Assembly (NCBI GenBank): GCA_965644295.1
Contig: CBFFRP010000210.1
Coordinates: 124,001-188,000 of the forward strand
DNA: 64,000 nt
Reading direction: 5' to 3'
From: Paraphysomonas bandaiensis
Lineage: Eukaryota; Chrysophyceae
Shown here: piece by piece, positions 42,983-54,054 of the stretch
Layout of the letters: each line of letters begins with the position of its first letter
Position numbering within the stretch: position 1 is the first letter of the stretch
Program-made: the position numbers and the translations under genes
Notes under the pieces: generated by a model
Database searches by the model: none
Told to the model about the DNA's origin: nothing
Seen by the model: the letters and a program-made list of their open reading frames with translations, nothing else

Positions 42983-43134
42983 TCTCTTTATATTAAAATG
43001 ATGGTTGGTATAGAAAGAAAATTAATTAAGAGACACTGATAGTGTAGGAGAATATGCAGAAGAAGGCAGGTGTGTGTGTTCACATATACACACCATATCG
43101 ATATCTTGGTCATATTGTTATATATGGATATACT
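42983..43134. other. Upstream region of the secreted-protein gene
   Basis: Presumed promoter. AT-rich, bounded by a MITE at 43135. Confidence 0.4.
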
Positions 43135-43272
43135 ATCGGCATCCTTTGTGTATTTTTGTTCCAAGATGCCTCGTATATTGAGATAACAATTATCTGTATT
43201 CCAGCTGTAGTTATAGCTCAGTAATATAGAAGATTTTTGATTCAATTTATTTCCGAAAAATAAGATGCCGAT
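43135..43272 (+). mobile_element. ATCGGCATC-family MITE, copy 3
   Basis: 138 bp with 9-bp inverted ends ATCGGCATC (43135-43143) and GATGCCGAT (43264-43272). Best-preserved member of the family. Confidence 0.75.
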
Positions 43273-43391
43273 ACACGTTGGTCATATATGGATACACATA
43301 CTGCTGTATGTACAGTATGTATGCTAAAGAAATCCTTACACACATTCTTAACAAAAAAAAAAAACGATCTATGTAAAACTAAAGTCAGCGT

Positions 43392-43535
43392 ATCGGCATC
43401 CTTTGTATATTTTTGTTCAGAGATGCCTCAAATATTGAGTCAACAATTATCTGTATTCCAGCCGTAGTTGTATTGCAGTAATATAGAGGATTTTTGCTTC
43501 AATTTATTCCCGAAAATAAGATGTTGACTGCCGAT
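43392..43535 (+). mobile_element. ATCGGCATC-family MITE, copy 4
   Basis: Starts ATCGGCATCCTTTGTATA. The right end is split by a small insertion (GATGTTGACTGCCGAT). It lies 119 bp from copy 3 in the same orientation. Confidence 0.7.
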
Positions 43536-44102
43536 ATGAGGATTTTCGGGAGTTGTGTAAAATAATTTACTCGAGAAAATTTTTTTCTCTATTGTAGGAA
43601 AAACTATGTAAAATGAACCTAAACTAAAAAATTCCTAGGTTTTTTCACTCAAATATGTCACAAAACTACACATTTTCAAGATAATAATCGGCATATTGTC
43701 CACACAATCCAGAGACACATGTCTGTTAGCTTCACATACAGGATACGATGCGATACTTTTATAGTTATAAGAGGAACGCAGGCTGATATGATCATAACCT
43801 CACTGAGAATACATGAGCTCATAGTTCTTTCATGCCACATGCTGCTGGTTGTTGATTTAGCTGGTGAAAGGTATGGTTAAGTGGCAATCATACAGGAGAG
43901 TTGGTCTATTTCAAAGACAGAGATAGCAGAGTTGATTCCATGACCATAACACCAGAGGGCTCTCAGGTAATACGATCGGATGATATTGTAATATATTCAA
44001 TTTAGTGGTTCGAAGCAGAGCATATGAATATACGCATACTGCAGAGCTGATCATCAGAGAGACTCACATAAGAATAACTCCACTTGAGTGTCATTCTCCT
44101 CT
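43536..44102. other. Spacer, no gene seen
   Basis: No recognised feature. Confidence 0.35.
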
Positions 44103-44392
44103 CTGATTTGAAGGTATATACTAATATGATTGTATCATTTATAGATACTTTCTCATAGTGTCCTGTGCGTATTGATGTATATGAAGATACTGTGTTGGAG
44201 CATGTCAATCATTGTTGACGTACAGCATACTCTGCGGAGGAGCCGTATGAACTCGATAATAGAGTTCGGTAATAGAGAGACCCACCCAAGAACTGATATG
44301 TATATACTGATATGAATGTAAGATATACTTTCTCACTGTGTCCTATACGTATTGATGTAAATAAGGACGGTGTATGAAACATGTCAATCATT
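44103..44392. repeat. Diverged tandem duplication, ~190 bp period
   Basis: About 44107-44215 and 44295-44392 share GGTATATACT.ATATGA, ATACTTTCTCA.TGTGTCCT, CGTATTGATGTA and CATGTCAATCATT. No coding function assigned. Confidence 0.6.
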
Positions 44393-44540
44393 ATCACCTA
44401 GATATAGGGTGCTTTGTATCTTGATATCTACCATCTATCATAAATAGAATATTAGTGCTACCTGTAACACTCTGCAGAGGATGAATACGCCAGCCTATTA
44501 GTAGAATAGTATGTTGACATTACCATGATACCTGGTAATC

Positions 44541-44830
44541 GTAGGTAGTATATATTGATTATTCATAATAAGATGCAAATTCTTCACTCTGGAAGTTGCT
44601 TGTAAATAGTATTGTAATTGTAGACTTATCCATAGTTGTTGATTTATTGCTATTATGGAAGAAGCGCCATTAAAAGAGGTTCTAAGTTAAGTGCAGCTAT
44701 TGCAGTACTAAGAATGTTGTTGAAAGAAAATGATTCACTAATGGCTGGTTACCCCAATGAAGAATGAGGAGAATGTCAGGAGCGTTGGACTTATGGTTGG
44801 ATTAAATGATGCCAATATCGACATATGATA
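44541..44830 (+). pseudogene. Old relic of the TGTAATAACC element family
   Basis: The leader block (ATAATAAGATGCAAATTC, TGGAAGTTGCTTGTAAATAG) and the start of gag (MEEAPLKEV..., then VLRMLLKENDSLMAG in a shifted frame) match the elements at 2331-6942 and 59393, but with stops and frameshifts. No LTR start is recognisable to its left. Confidence 0.6.
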
Positions 44831-46211
44831 TTGCACTAATACACGTGCCTAATCGTCTCCCTATAGGTGGTATATATAACCTCTACATTTCCTACTGATA
44901 AGTATCCCTATTTATATTAAAATGTACCTATAGGCACTGCCTACATGTATCAATACTACCTACAGGTACTACCTAAAATATAATACCAATACGACCTAGA
45001 GGTACTATAATTAACAACAATAAACACAATATAATATATATATTGCAAAATAGGAAATAATATAAAAACCAGCAATATAGCAGATCTGTATCAATTATGA
45101 AAAGACAAAGCATGTATTCAATTAAAATAAGACGGTATTCGCATTAACATATTACGAAGTAAAAATTAACGGCAATTACTACTTAGAACCTACTAATATA
45201 CATACCACGACAAATCTTAACCAAAGCGTAAACTAGCTCCCAATCACCTGCTAAGAAGCAGAAGCATTGTGCATTTCAGATGTCTTCACCGCCAATCTGA
45301 GTTCAGTTAGCTTCCAAGGTAATGACAACATTTGTTCGTCCAAGCCATCTTACACCGATCTTACACCGAGATAACTTCTGGGGTACGATACTGATACAGA
45401 GGTGTATAGATAGGAAATAATTTATCCAAAATATTATTTCTATTAATTGCATGCATTAATAATACTAATATGAACGCTGCCATTGATGGATATTGAAGAT
45501 GCTAACGGTCACATTACTTGAATCCTTGAATTATCGGGAGAACTTCACAGGATGCACACTGAGCATGCATTCTGCAAAATAACGACTCAAGCAGTATTTT
45601 ATCCTCTTGTAAGGGCCCTCTTCCACTTCACTGTCTCTTCTGAGGGTAATAACCACACACATGACTCAGTTGTCTCAAGCGGTTAAAAGTCATCGTACTG
45701 GTCTTGCACAGCATGAAGCTTGCGGTACAGTGAAGTCATGTCAGTCCATTAACGACTCCATCAATCGTCCTTTGTTTTAATCTGCACGTTGGGTCATAAT
45801 TTCACCCCACAATCGACTGTCTGCGTGTCTATATATGGTCACATGACCCTCATATACACACACTCCTGCCAGTATATACAAAATACATATACCAATAATA
45901 CGTAATTTACACAATTCACTTTTGCGAAATGTTTATAAAAATATAGCTTTTTTTCATAAAAGCCTGATATTTATTATATATATAAAAATCACCCTTTAGA
46001 TAATTGTACCAGCTGCACTGCGATACCACACTGAAACCCCCTCAAGATATAAAGTAGCAAGATCTTTTGGATATTTTAGATATGATCTTGCGCCAAGCGC
46101 CAACACAAGCAAGTCACAAGTCTCTAATTCTTTCACGTTTCTGGGAAATAAGCACAGAGTACAACAGAGACGAACTTAAGGTGAACCTTAGCCTCAACCT
46201 TCTACACATTG
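44831..46211. other. Spacer with short palindromic motifs
   Basis: 44920-45010 has three diverged copies of ACCTAYAGGTACT-like imperfect palindromes. The rest is AT-rich with no gene until 46212. Confidence 0.4.
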
Positions 46212-47135
46212 ATGGACAACAGTATTGCAAACTCCTTTTGGTTATGGTGTATTTGGACAATTTCATTGGAGGCGCTATCCGTCGCACTTATTGCATTAGC
46301 TTATACCTACCTGGACGACTCCTTCGATGATGATGACTGTTACGAAAGAGCCACAGCGATGAATAAGTTCAGTTTCGTATTGAGCAATTCTGCCTTTGTT
46401 GGATTAATTAAAATGCAACATTCTTATTACTATCATACGCCCGACGTGGATAAGCCGAAGAAATGGCTTTGGATTGCAAATGGTTTATTCCTTGTCTTTA
46501 ATGTGACTTACATTGCAGTGAAAACCTTGGAGTTTAGGGAGGTATGTTGCCAAAAAATTAGGTGCTATAATCTAAATAATCCATTCTGACTGTAGTGTGG
46601 TGATCACGGTGTGTACCGGAGAGAGGCCCCGACTACCTTTTGCACGTACATTCTTAATTACGTGGTTATCATATCTGCAACTTATACCATGGCCCGCGTT
46701 GGCATCCTCACGTACTTGACGTCGATGATTCAACTAGCCTTAGGGTTTGTGATTAAATCTCTTTACTTTAATTTGGACAGCGCTGGGAATCTAATATTCA
46801 GTGTCTTTAATATTTTAGTCGCCAACATACTTTTCACTGTCGTAGCGGATAAAACTGCGCAGACGTGTATTGACGACGAAGGGTTGTGGGGATTGGTTGT
46901 GTATGCAGTGTTTATGCTTCCGAAGTATCTGAAGTCAATTTACTACAGCGTGCCATCTGAACAGCGCTATGGAGGGACGAACACTGCTCGTGCGTGGAAC
47001 GCTTTATTCTGGATTGCTTTTGCTTTCGAAATTGTAGTCGGATTGATATCATTGTGCGTGGTGTGTACCCGAAAAGCGGCTTCGGCGAAGGACAATGAGA
47101 AGTCTGATACTCGGTTGCAGAATGACCATTATTAG
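46212..47135 (+). CDS. Multi-pass membrane protein, 2 exons, 289 aa
   Basis: Exon 1 46212-46541 and exon 2 46596-47135, joined in phase 0 across a 54-bp intron (GTATGT...CTGTAG). About seven hydrophobic segments are visible: near residues 9-32, 57-75, 89-110, then FCTYILNYVVIISATYTMAR, TYLTSMIQLALGFVIKSLYF, LIFSVFNILVANILFTVVA and ALFWIAFAFEIVVGLISLCV. The C terminus is short and polar. There is an acidic loop (DDSFDDDDCYE) after the first helix. I do not recognise the family; the layout resembles the protein at 55733 in style but without clear sequence match. Retrotransposon sequence begins about 400 bp downstream. Confidence 0.7.
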
Positions 47136-47534
47136 TAACCCTGTGTGATGGCTTAATGTAAGCATGTCTTACCGAGCGTTAAATCTATCTACCATTACCA
47201 ACTACGGAGTAAGGGTAGTCAGGGGCTATACGCTATAAACCGGTATACCCTTAAGGGTTTTGCCAACTGATTTACCCAAAACTGTAAGCTCTTTAATTAT
47301 AATTAATATCTTGCTCGGAATGTGCCTTCAGCGTCTAGTTTGCCCAGTAGTATCGACAACTCTACCATCACTACTACTGTCCACAGCGACCACAAATTAG
47401 TGCGCATTCGCATGCATAATACTTCTGTGTTGATTAATTTTTACTTACTTAAGGGGGAACGCATACGTGTAATAAGCTAGTTGGGCTTCATGTCTCACAG
47501 TGGCCCCTAAGGCGACTAAGCCGTTTATTAGACT
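47136..47534. other. Spacer before a truncated gypsy element
   Basis: No feature recognised. The 5' end of the following element is not visible. Confidence 0.4.
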
Positions 47535-48337
47535 ATATGTGATGACTATCGAATCATCAATAAATATATGGAGATCCCACATTACTATATTCCAAATGTG
47601 CACCATCAGCTGGATCGTATTATTGAGTATGAAATCTTTCTAGACATTGATTTAACCAACGCATTCCACCAGATACCCGTGGTTGAGCAAACCTCGGCCA
47701 AACTATCGATTCAGACCCCATGGGGTCAATTCCAGCCATTATATGTTCCTGAGGGTATAGAACCGGGGAGTGGAAAGCTTCAACAAACCATTATGGAATT
47801 ATTTGGTGACATTGACTGGGCTATATGTCTGTTCGACAACGTTATAATATAGGCAAAGGATTATGATGATGCGTATAGGAAGCTCGACTTGTTCCTTGAT
47901 CGTTGCATTGAACACAGCGTTGTATTGAAATTTGCTATGACATGGTAAGGGAAAGAGAAGTTCATTTTTTTGGTTATAATTGCAGACATCATTCTTATGA
48001 GTCGGCCAGTGATAGGAAGGAAGCTATTTTGAAAATTCCTTTTCCAGAGAGTGGGAATCGCCAGAAAAAGGTGAGGTCAATGCTGGGTATGGGTGTGTTC
48101 TTTGCGCCGTTTGTTGAGAACTACAAGGACAAGGTAATGTATTTTACGGACCTTACAAAGCAAGATTTTAATTGGGACGAAACCATGTGGAAAATAGACT
48201 ATAGGCAGGAATGGGAAGACTCTATAAAACTGGACTTCAGGAGGCTTGTTCAGTCTTTTACCCAGACTACGAATTGGAGTGGTTCTTGCGTACGGATGCT
48301 AGTGAGTTCGGTATTGGAGCAGTCCTATTCCAAGTAA
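47535..48337 (+). pseudogene. Gypsy element RT relic
   Basis: LDIDLTNAFHQIPV, QTPWGQFQPLYVPEG and LFDNVII (where an active RT has [YF]-x-D-D) run to a stop at 47850. Similarity resumes near 47942 (FFGYNCRHHSYESASDRKEA, SMLGMGVFFAPFVENYKDKV). The D-N replacement and stops show the RT is dead. Confidence 0.75.
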
Positions 48338-48732
48338 AACGCCTCGAAAATGGTGAAGTTGTATACCAAGTTGTAGCCATGTGTTCAAAGAAATTTTCAC
48401 CTGAAGCTATGAGATGGTCAACAATTGAGCGAGAAGGGTATGTCATCTTTTATGCGGTGAGACATTTTGTGTATTATCTGATTGGAAAACACTTTATCGT
48501 CCAGACAGACCACAACAATCTAAGATGGATGGAGGCGTCAGAAGTTCCAAAGATAGTCAGATGGAGAGTTTACCTGCAATCGTTTGATTTTGTTGTACAA
48601 CATATCAGTGGTAGAGAAAATACTGTGGCCGACGCCCTATCGCGTTTGTTAATGATCTCCATGGATGATTCGGATCATGATAGAACAATGGATGAAGAGG
48701 TGAAGATGATTGAACATTCCACGCCCTCATGA
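48211..48732 (+). CDS. Gypsy element RNase H
   Basis: WFLRTDASEFGIGAVLFQVK, EREGYVIFYAVRHFVYYLIG, FIVQTDHNNLRWMEASEV and ENTVADALSRLL are the four RNase H landmarks in order, with the acidic residues present. The frame overlaps the end of the RT-connection frame and closes before the integrase. Confidence 0.8.
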   Translation: MGRLYKTGLQEACSVFYPDYELEWFLRTDASEFGIGAVLFQVKRLENGEVVYQVVAMCSKKFSPEAMRWSTIEREGYVIFYAVRHFVYYLIGKHFIVQTDHNNLRWMEASEVPKIVRWRVYLQSFDFVVQHISGRENTVADALSRLLMISMDDSDHDRTMDEEVKMIEHSTPS

Positions 48733-48759
48733 ACGTATTCGACCTAAGCGTAAGAACCG

Positions 48760-50222
48760 TTTAATTAAGATCCCTAGAACTCTGAAATCCCCACATACAT
48801 GCGAGAAGTGTCATTGGTATAGATGCTGTGAAGATAACACCAGCAGGGAAGAACGGTGAATCACATATCCTGGTCATTGTTAATTTGTTTAGTAAACATG
48901 CATTTCTCAGAGCGATAATAGGCGTCACAGCGAAAAATTTAGCTGCCTCTGTGTGGATAAATTGGAGCAATTTTGGACATACTGACATGATTATCTCAGA
49001 TTTGGGTACCGACCTTACCTCGAAGTTATTCGCAGAGTTAGTTCAGTTAATGGGAATGCACCATGTATTTAGTATTGCAGATAAACATGCTATCGGTACA
49101 GAAAGGCCAATAAAGGAAGTGGTGCGACATTTGCAAGCACTAGTATTTGACACAAGGATCCAAGATATTTTCGATGATGTTACAAAGATTCTTTACGTAC
49201 AATACATTCTCAATGATAATGTGTCCTCTGTGACTGGATTTACGTCGTTTGAGCTTGTCTTTGGATCCGTGGACGCAGTATATAAGGACCTTTTGAATGA
49301 TTGTGAGGGGGAACCGTCCCACATGCTGCTAAAACAGCTTAATGAGAATCTAGCAGTGCTCCGAGAGGCTTCGAAGAAATTTCAAGATCAGTTGGTTGAA
49401 GAAAGAGCGAGTCAAGCGAGACTTATGCCTCAAAATATGTATGCGCCAGGAGATTTTGTCTTGTTTGATGTTGGTCCGAAACCACATCCTAAACTGGCGT
49501 GCCGTCATAAAGGTCCAATGCAAGTTGTCCATCAATACAAAAACGATGTGGATAGTAAGAATTTGATTAGTGGAGCAATAAAGAAGTTTTTGGTTGAGGA
49601 TCTTGAGCTATTCTATGGTTCGGCAGAGGAGGCTTTCAATGCTGCAATGCGAGATCAGGAACAGTTCATGGTCGATAAGACTCTTGGCTACAAGGGAGAT
49701 TGCAGAAAGAGGGCTTCGATGACTTTCAAGGTTAAGTATACTGATGGAGAATTTCTTGATATTCCGTACACCCCTGACATTCTATGCGAGGCGTACTATG
49801 ACTTCTGCCAGAGTAAGCCTTTCCTTTTCCATCTATCCTTGGACACGGATATGGCCACGAGATTCATACGCGACAAGCGCAAGGAAAACATTACCTCAGT
49901 ATCACCGGGAGATACAGTATATTATGTGGATTTGAGATTCTTTGGGGACCTCTTTTATGAATCCCTACAGCTTCCAGACTGGGAAACCTCTAGCTATGTT
50001 GTTCCCTTTACCTACCTCCGTTGGTATCACAAGGGCGGGAGTCGCAAGAAAATTACCGTTAGATTTGACCTCAACAAGCAATTATATGGCTTTGATAATT
50101 ATATGGTTTATGCGTGGGGTCGTCAATGGGAGTTCGATGGATCGAGCATGATTCTCGTAGATGATACGATCACCAAGCACCACCCCGAAATCCTCGCTGT
50201 GGATGGCCCAACCCAGGAATAG
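48760..50222 (+). CDS. Gypsy integrase with long C-terminal extension
   Basis: Open from before 48828. The integrase core has all three catalytic acids in place: GIDAVKITPAG, MIISDLGTDLTSKLF and GTERPIKEVVRHLQ. RLMPQNMYAPGDFVLFDVG and HKGPMQVVHQYKN follow as the usual C-terminal DNA-binding fold, then a chromo-like segment (ASMTFKVKYTDGEFLDIPYT...CEAYYDFCQSKPFL). Beyond it another ~130 residues (VYYVDLRFFGDLFYESLQLP, VPFTYLRWYHKGGSRKKIT, VYAWGRQWEFDG) do not match anything I know in integrases. The frame is free of stops for ~490 codons although upstream RT is broken. Confidence 0.75.
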
Positions 50223-50228
50223 ACGGGA

Positions 50229-50254
50229 AAGTAGGAGAAGGAGAGAGAGGGTAG
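50229..50254 (+). other. Polypurine tract and 3' LTR boundary
   Basis: GTAGGAGAAGGAGAGAGAGG then GTAG, immediately before TGTAAACC at 50255. The LTR 3' edge is unknown; a hairpin AAACGTAGG...CCCACGTTT lies at 50319-50346. Confidence 0.7.
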
Positions 50255-50778
50255 TGTAAACCTGTGCAGGTTTAAAGCAGGCTTATAATCATTAGCACTA
50301 TAAGCAACCTTAAGACAAACGTAGGAAAAAAAATTCCCACGTTTTGTGCCCAATCCTATACTTATCGTTTTCATTAATCCAGTGTTATTAAAACTGCGTA
50401 ATAATATTATAGTAGCTATACAATACTATTCTTATTGTTATTTTTTTTAAATAACAATATTGCAAGAATGATTTCAGGACAGTGTTCAGTACAACAAAAT
50501 TGTTATTACTGCGTCTGCACGAATCGAAATAGCCTCATCAATATAAAACATGTACAATATTAGCTAAGTAATATAGCGACAATAAAAAACATTTAAAAAC
50601 TTACACCAAGCACAACAACTACACTGAACGGTATTAATACTACCAGCATGGTACATAAGTGAAAGAGGGGTATACATGTCATAACTTACTCCTCAAAGAA
50701 CCATTAACCGGGGAGAAACTGTCCGAAAATAGTAAGATGAAGTAAATTGAATCACTAATATATATTACGGGAACTCAC
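50255..50778. other. 3' LTR and spacer
   Basis: Begins with the LTR of the gypsy element; the LTR end was not found. No gene. Confidence 0.4.
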
Positions 50779-51267
50779 CTCCTCATATGCAACGGGCTGA
50801 GAGGAGTAAGAGGGTCGTCACCTTTGGTAGAAGTATGACCAGGTTCATCATCATCAACACAGTAATCTTCTACGTAGTAATACGCCACGGGACTAGAGGG
50901 AAGATGTGAAAGAGGGGTGCCATCACCAGTAGTGTGGTCAGACTGAAGAGCATCTCCAAGATTAGAACCTTTGATGAATACTACGAACGTGACAACATGT
51001 ACACTCTCTGTATATATGTGTGATGTGGGGTACATATGATTACATCCCATTACATGCGGCACATAGCACACCATGATGAAAATCGGAGCCCTTCTCATCA
51101 ATCGGGAACTCCTTGCCACAACCACCTCAACCCGCACATGTGGCAGATGGAGATGGGGTGCATACATCTGTACAGGGTGCAGTGATGGCGACGTCACCCG
51201 TATCGCTCTCACTCAGGCCCGCTGTTGTATCCTGAACCATACCTTGCAATGCATCTAAATCAGTCAT
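50779..51267 (-). CDS. Possible spliced gene of unknown function
   Basis: The minus strand has an ATG at 51265-51267 opening MTDLDALQGMVQDTTAGLSE...SATCAG, then a TGA (51127-51129), after which the same frame still looks coding (GGCGKEFPIDEKGSDFHHG and VLCAACNG). Further on a different frame, ALQSDHTTGDGTPLSHLPSS to PLTPLSPLHMRR, ends at a good splice donor (GTGAGT, 50773-50778). Together these suggest a multi-exon gene with a Cys-rich zinc-binding piece, or its relic. The exon structure is unresolved. Confidence 0.3.
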
Positions 51268-51607
51268 GATATTACTATATCATACTCTGGCACAGTGTCT
51301 TAATGCGCATCATTATGTCTATATGTCTATATATATATGTATGTATGATATGTATATGTATACAGGGCGGATTCGAAATAAACGACAAAAATATCTTCAG
51401 CCGGGTGCTTGACTTCAGTCAGCAGCCCAGATGCTTTTGAGGTGGGCTCATTCCCGGATGCCTTTTTATTCGTCAAGTCTACACGATAGATACCACATAT
51501 ATATATGTATATATACGGCTCGCGTTCTTAATTTCCCGAAATATTTCAGTTTTTTTTTCAAAAATACTTTTTTTTGACTTTTTTTCATCATGGTTTTATG
51601 ACAGTCC
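51268..51607. other. Spacer with TATG/TATA microsatellite
   Basis: Simple repeats at 51310-51365. No gene. Confidence 0.4.
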
Positions 51608-51716
51608 GTCTGTGGGAATAAGTCGATCCAGCATAGAAATCGACCTTTTTTCGTTATTTCTCTGAAATATATTCGTCAAAAAACAACATGCATCAAAAAA
51701 GCCTGGATTTTTTTGC
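51608..51716 (+). mobile_element. Partial copy of the palindromic MITE
   Basis: TCTGTGGGAATAAGTCGATC, then GACCTTTTTTCGTTATTTCT and on to CTGGATTTTTTTGCTG, closely matching 8127-8252. The right inverted arm is missing. Confidence 0.7.
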
Positions 51717-52190
51717 TGATATGTGAGGTCTAGTCTGTGATACTAGTCATTATTATTACAGATAAACCTTATATACAAGCAACATGTTAATAACACTATC
51801 GTTTACTATCAACTCGTGCCTTGTTATTGCCTTACAACACATATAATGTCAAACTTTGATAGCGGAATGTTAGATAAAAAGAATGGAAATCGTTGTGTGT
51901 GTGTGTTTTGATGACAGTGATGTGACTTACCTGCCCTTATACTACCACTGTCAATCCATTGATCATCATGAGCAACATAACTGTAGCTGGCAGTCGTCAT
52001 TATCCTATTCAAACCTATTTGTTTCTAGCTACTTGTGGTCTGAAATACAATGACTTAAGTCTATCAGTACGACCATCATTATAGGTAACAAGAAGTGAAT
52101 CAGAGAGTGATCCATCACCGGTTCCAAGAAGTAGTAGCAGGAGTAAGGAATCCACCAGCAGTAAGCTGTCTATTTCGACTGATACCTAGT
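51717..52190. other. Spacer, no gene seen
   Basis: No recognised feature up to the start of the copia fragment. Confidence 0.35.
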
Positions 52191-52991
52191 GATGTCATAG
52201 ATAGGATCAAAGTTGGAGTGGAACATGTGCATTCGACTGAAGAGCAGGAGTTTGTTGACAATTTTCCCTATCGTCCACTAATAGGAGCGTTACTATACTT
52301 ATCTATGAATACAAGGCCGGATATATCATATGCAGTGGGAGTATTGTCACGATTCTCAACGAAAGTGAATATCACTGTATGTAAACTCATGATACATTTA
52401 ATGCAGTATGTACGAGGTACTACGGAAAAAGGCATTCAATATAGAGGGAAAGGTTTTGATCTTCAGATGTTCACGGATGCTGACTGGGCGGGTGACCCGT
52501 TGACGAGGAGATCAACTTCAGGTTATGTTATGCTTGGAGCTGGTGGGCCACTATCGTGGGGTTCCAAACTTCAGTCTACTGTAGCTACATCGACTATGCA
52601 AGCAGAGTATCAATGCTTATATAACGGATTACAGGAAATGATATGGTCTCGGGGGGTGACTGGAGACGTAGGGTTGAAAATTGACGAGCCCACACCATTA
52701 TTCCTGGATAGTCAAAGTGCTTAGGGTATATCGGAAAATCCAGTGCAACATCAACGATCGAAACATATTGAGATTAAGTATCATATGATTAGAGAGCATG
52801 TGGATCCCGAACAGTTTAATACAGCGAAATTAATTCATGTGAGTTGTCGACAACAGATGGCTGATATATATACCAAGGCTTTGTGTGGTCCAATATTCAT
52901 TGAACAGAGGGAGCGAAATCTTGGGAAAATTAAGACTACTGAACAAATTATCGCAGAGGTACCCAAGGTAAAGAGAGCTCGTCGTAACTAG
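52191..52991 (+). pseudogene. Copia RNase H relic
   Basis: RNase H motifs FTDADWAGDPLTRRSTSGYV and STMQAEYQCLYNG are present, but a C-to-T change turns CAG into TAG at 52722-52724, where element 1 has SQSAQDISEN, and other differences follow (LGKIKTTEQ against LGEKFKTTAQ). Not functional alone. Confidence 0.8.
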
Positions 52992-53135
52992 TTAGGTGTG
53001 AATGAATGGTGGGAGCTAGCTATACCAGCGGAGTCATACGTCCACCAGTGTCCTATGAGGTTCGGTGGTTGCGTATCCGATAGCAATGTTCTTCAAAAAT
53101 TTTAGAATGGTTAACTACATCCAATTGAGTGGGAG

Positions 53136-53483
53136 TGTTGAGTGCAATATGATGTGATATATATTGTGCAATTGAAGTGAGTTAATAGTGTGCAATAGGT
53201 GAAGTCAACTCATAGGTGAAACGGGTGATTATAGTTACAAAGGAATTAAATTCAGTTACTGATGTATGACTATATTATACAAGATATAGAACTGACTGAT
53301 GTACATATGATAAACAGGCGTTGCTGAGGACAGATGTTTCACCAGAAGTTACACGAATATGTAGTGAAGTGTTCAGAATAATAATTATAATCACTTACTT
53401 GAAAGTGCATTGTGTTCAACATAGCAAGATTAAGGTTTACTTGTAGAGCAAAGTTAACTTCAGTGAAATGTCCAATTCTAACA
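53136..53483 (+). repeat. 3' LTR of the second copia copy, 348 bp
   Basis: TGTTGAGTGCAATATGATG ... TCCAATTCTAACA, preceded by GAGTGGGAG. Same length and ends as 23251-23598. Confidence 0.85.
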
Positions 53484-54054
53484 TACGTCATATGATTATT
53501 TCATTGAGGTGGAGAATTAAGAGTCATTGATTCACGTATATCCCTTAACGCGTGAATACAACACATACATGTATATAATGAATAATGAAATACCAAATAG
53601 ACTGAATAAGTACCAAACTATATATGATACGCGTCTGTACAAGATACGCACATGTGTGTGGTGCTAACGCTCTGCTCAAACGTATCTTGCTATTATACTA
53701 CTAGGCCTTATCATTCAATCTTTATCTCTAATAATAACAAGTGCATCTTTACTGAATACCAAGACTAGTTTTAAATCTTATTTACTCTAGTATAAAACGT
53801 GGAGAAAAAATCCCACGTTTCCATAATGTTTACTTACTACAACTACAGTACTCGTTTATAAATAATGATGATATGATTTATGATTAGTCTCTTGAGACCT
53901 ACTTGTAATTAAGCCAAAGAGAGAAAAGTAACTGACTTAAGATCAACACCTACTGCGAGATGAATGCAGAGGAGTAACAGCTCCCAAGTGACAACATGCA
54001 ACTCTTATTCCAGGATCTAGATCTACCATCGACTGTCACTTCTCATTCTTCTCA
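53484..54054. other. Spacer with a short hairpin
   Basis: AAACGTGGAGAAAAAATCCC continuing ACGTTT (about 53795-53820) forms an inverted repeat resembling the one at 50319-50346. Otherwise nothing recognised. Confidence 0.4.

Larger units (their letters stand above)
47535..50254 (+). mobile_element. 5'-truncated gypsy element, degenerate
   Basis: Starts inside RT (DYRIINKYMEIPHYYIPNVH) and contains RNase H, integrase, a C-terminal extension and a long polypurine tract (50229-50254) directly before TGTAAACCTGTGCAGG at 50255, the apparent 3' LTR start. RT and the RT-RNase H connection are in several frames. No gag, protease or 5' LTR. Confidence 0.8.
52191..53483 (+). mobile_element. 5'-truncated second copy of copia element 1
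   Basis: Colinear with the 3' end of copia element 1: end of RT, RNase H, ~145 bp and the 348-bp LTR. Homology starts at SDVIDRIKVGVEHVHSTEE (about 52190). It diverges by a small number of substitutions. Confidence 0.85.

Noticed and set aside
51360-51500. CAGGGCGGATTCG at 51365 as another hAT terminus
   Set aside because: No matching CCCTG end or 8-bp duplication found downstream.
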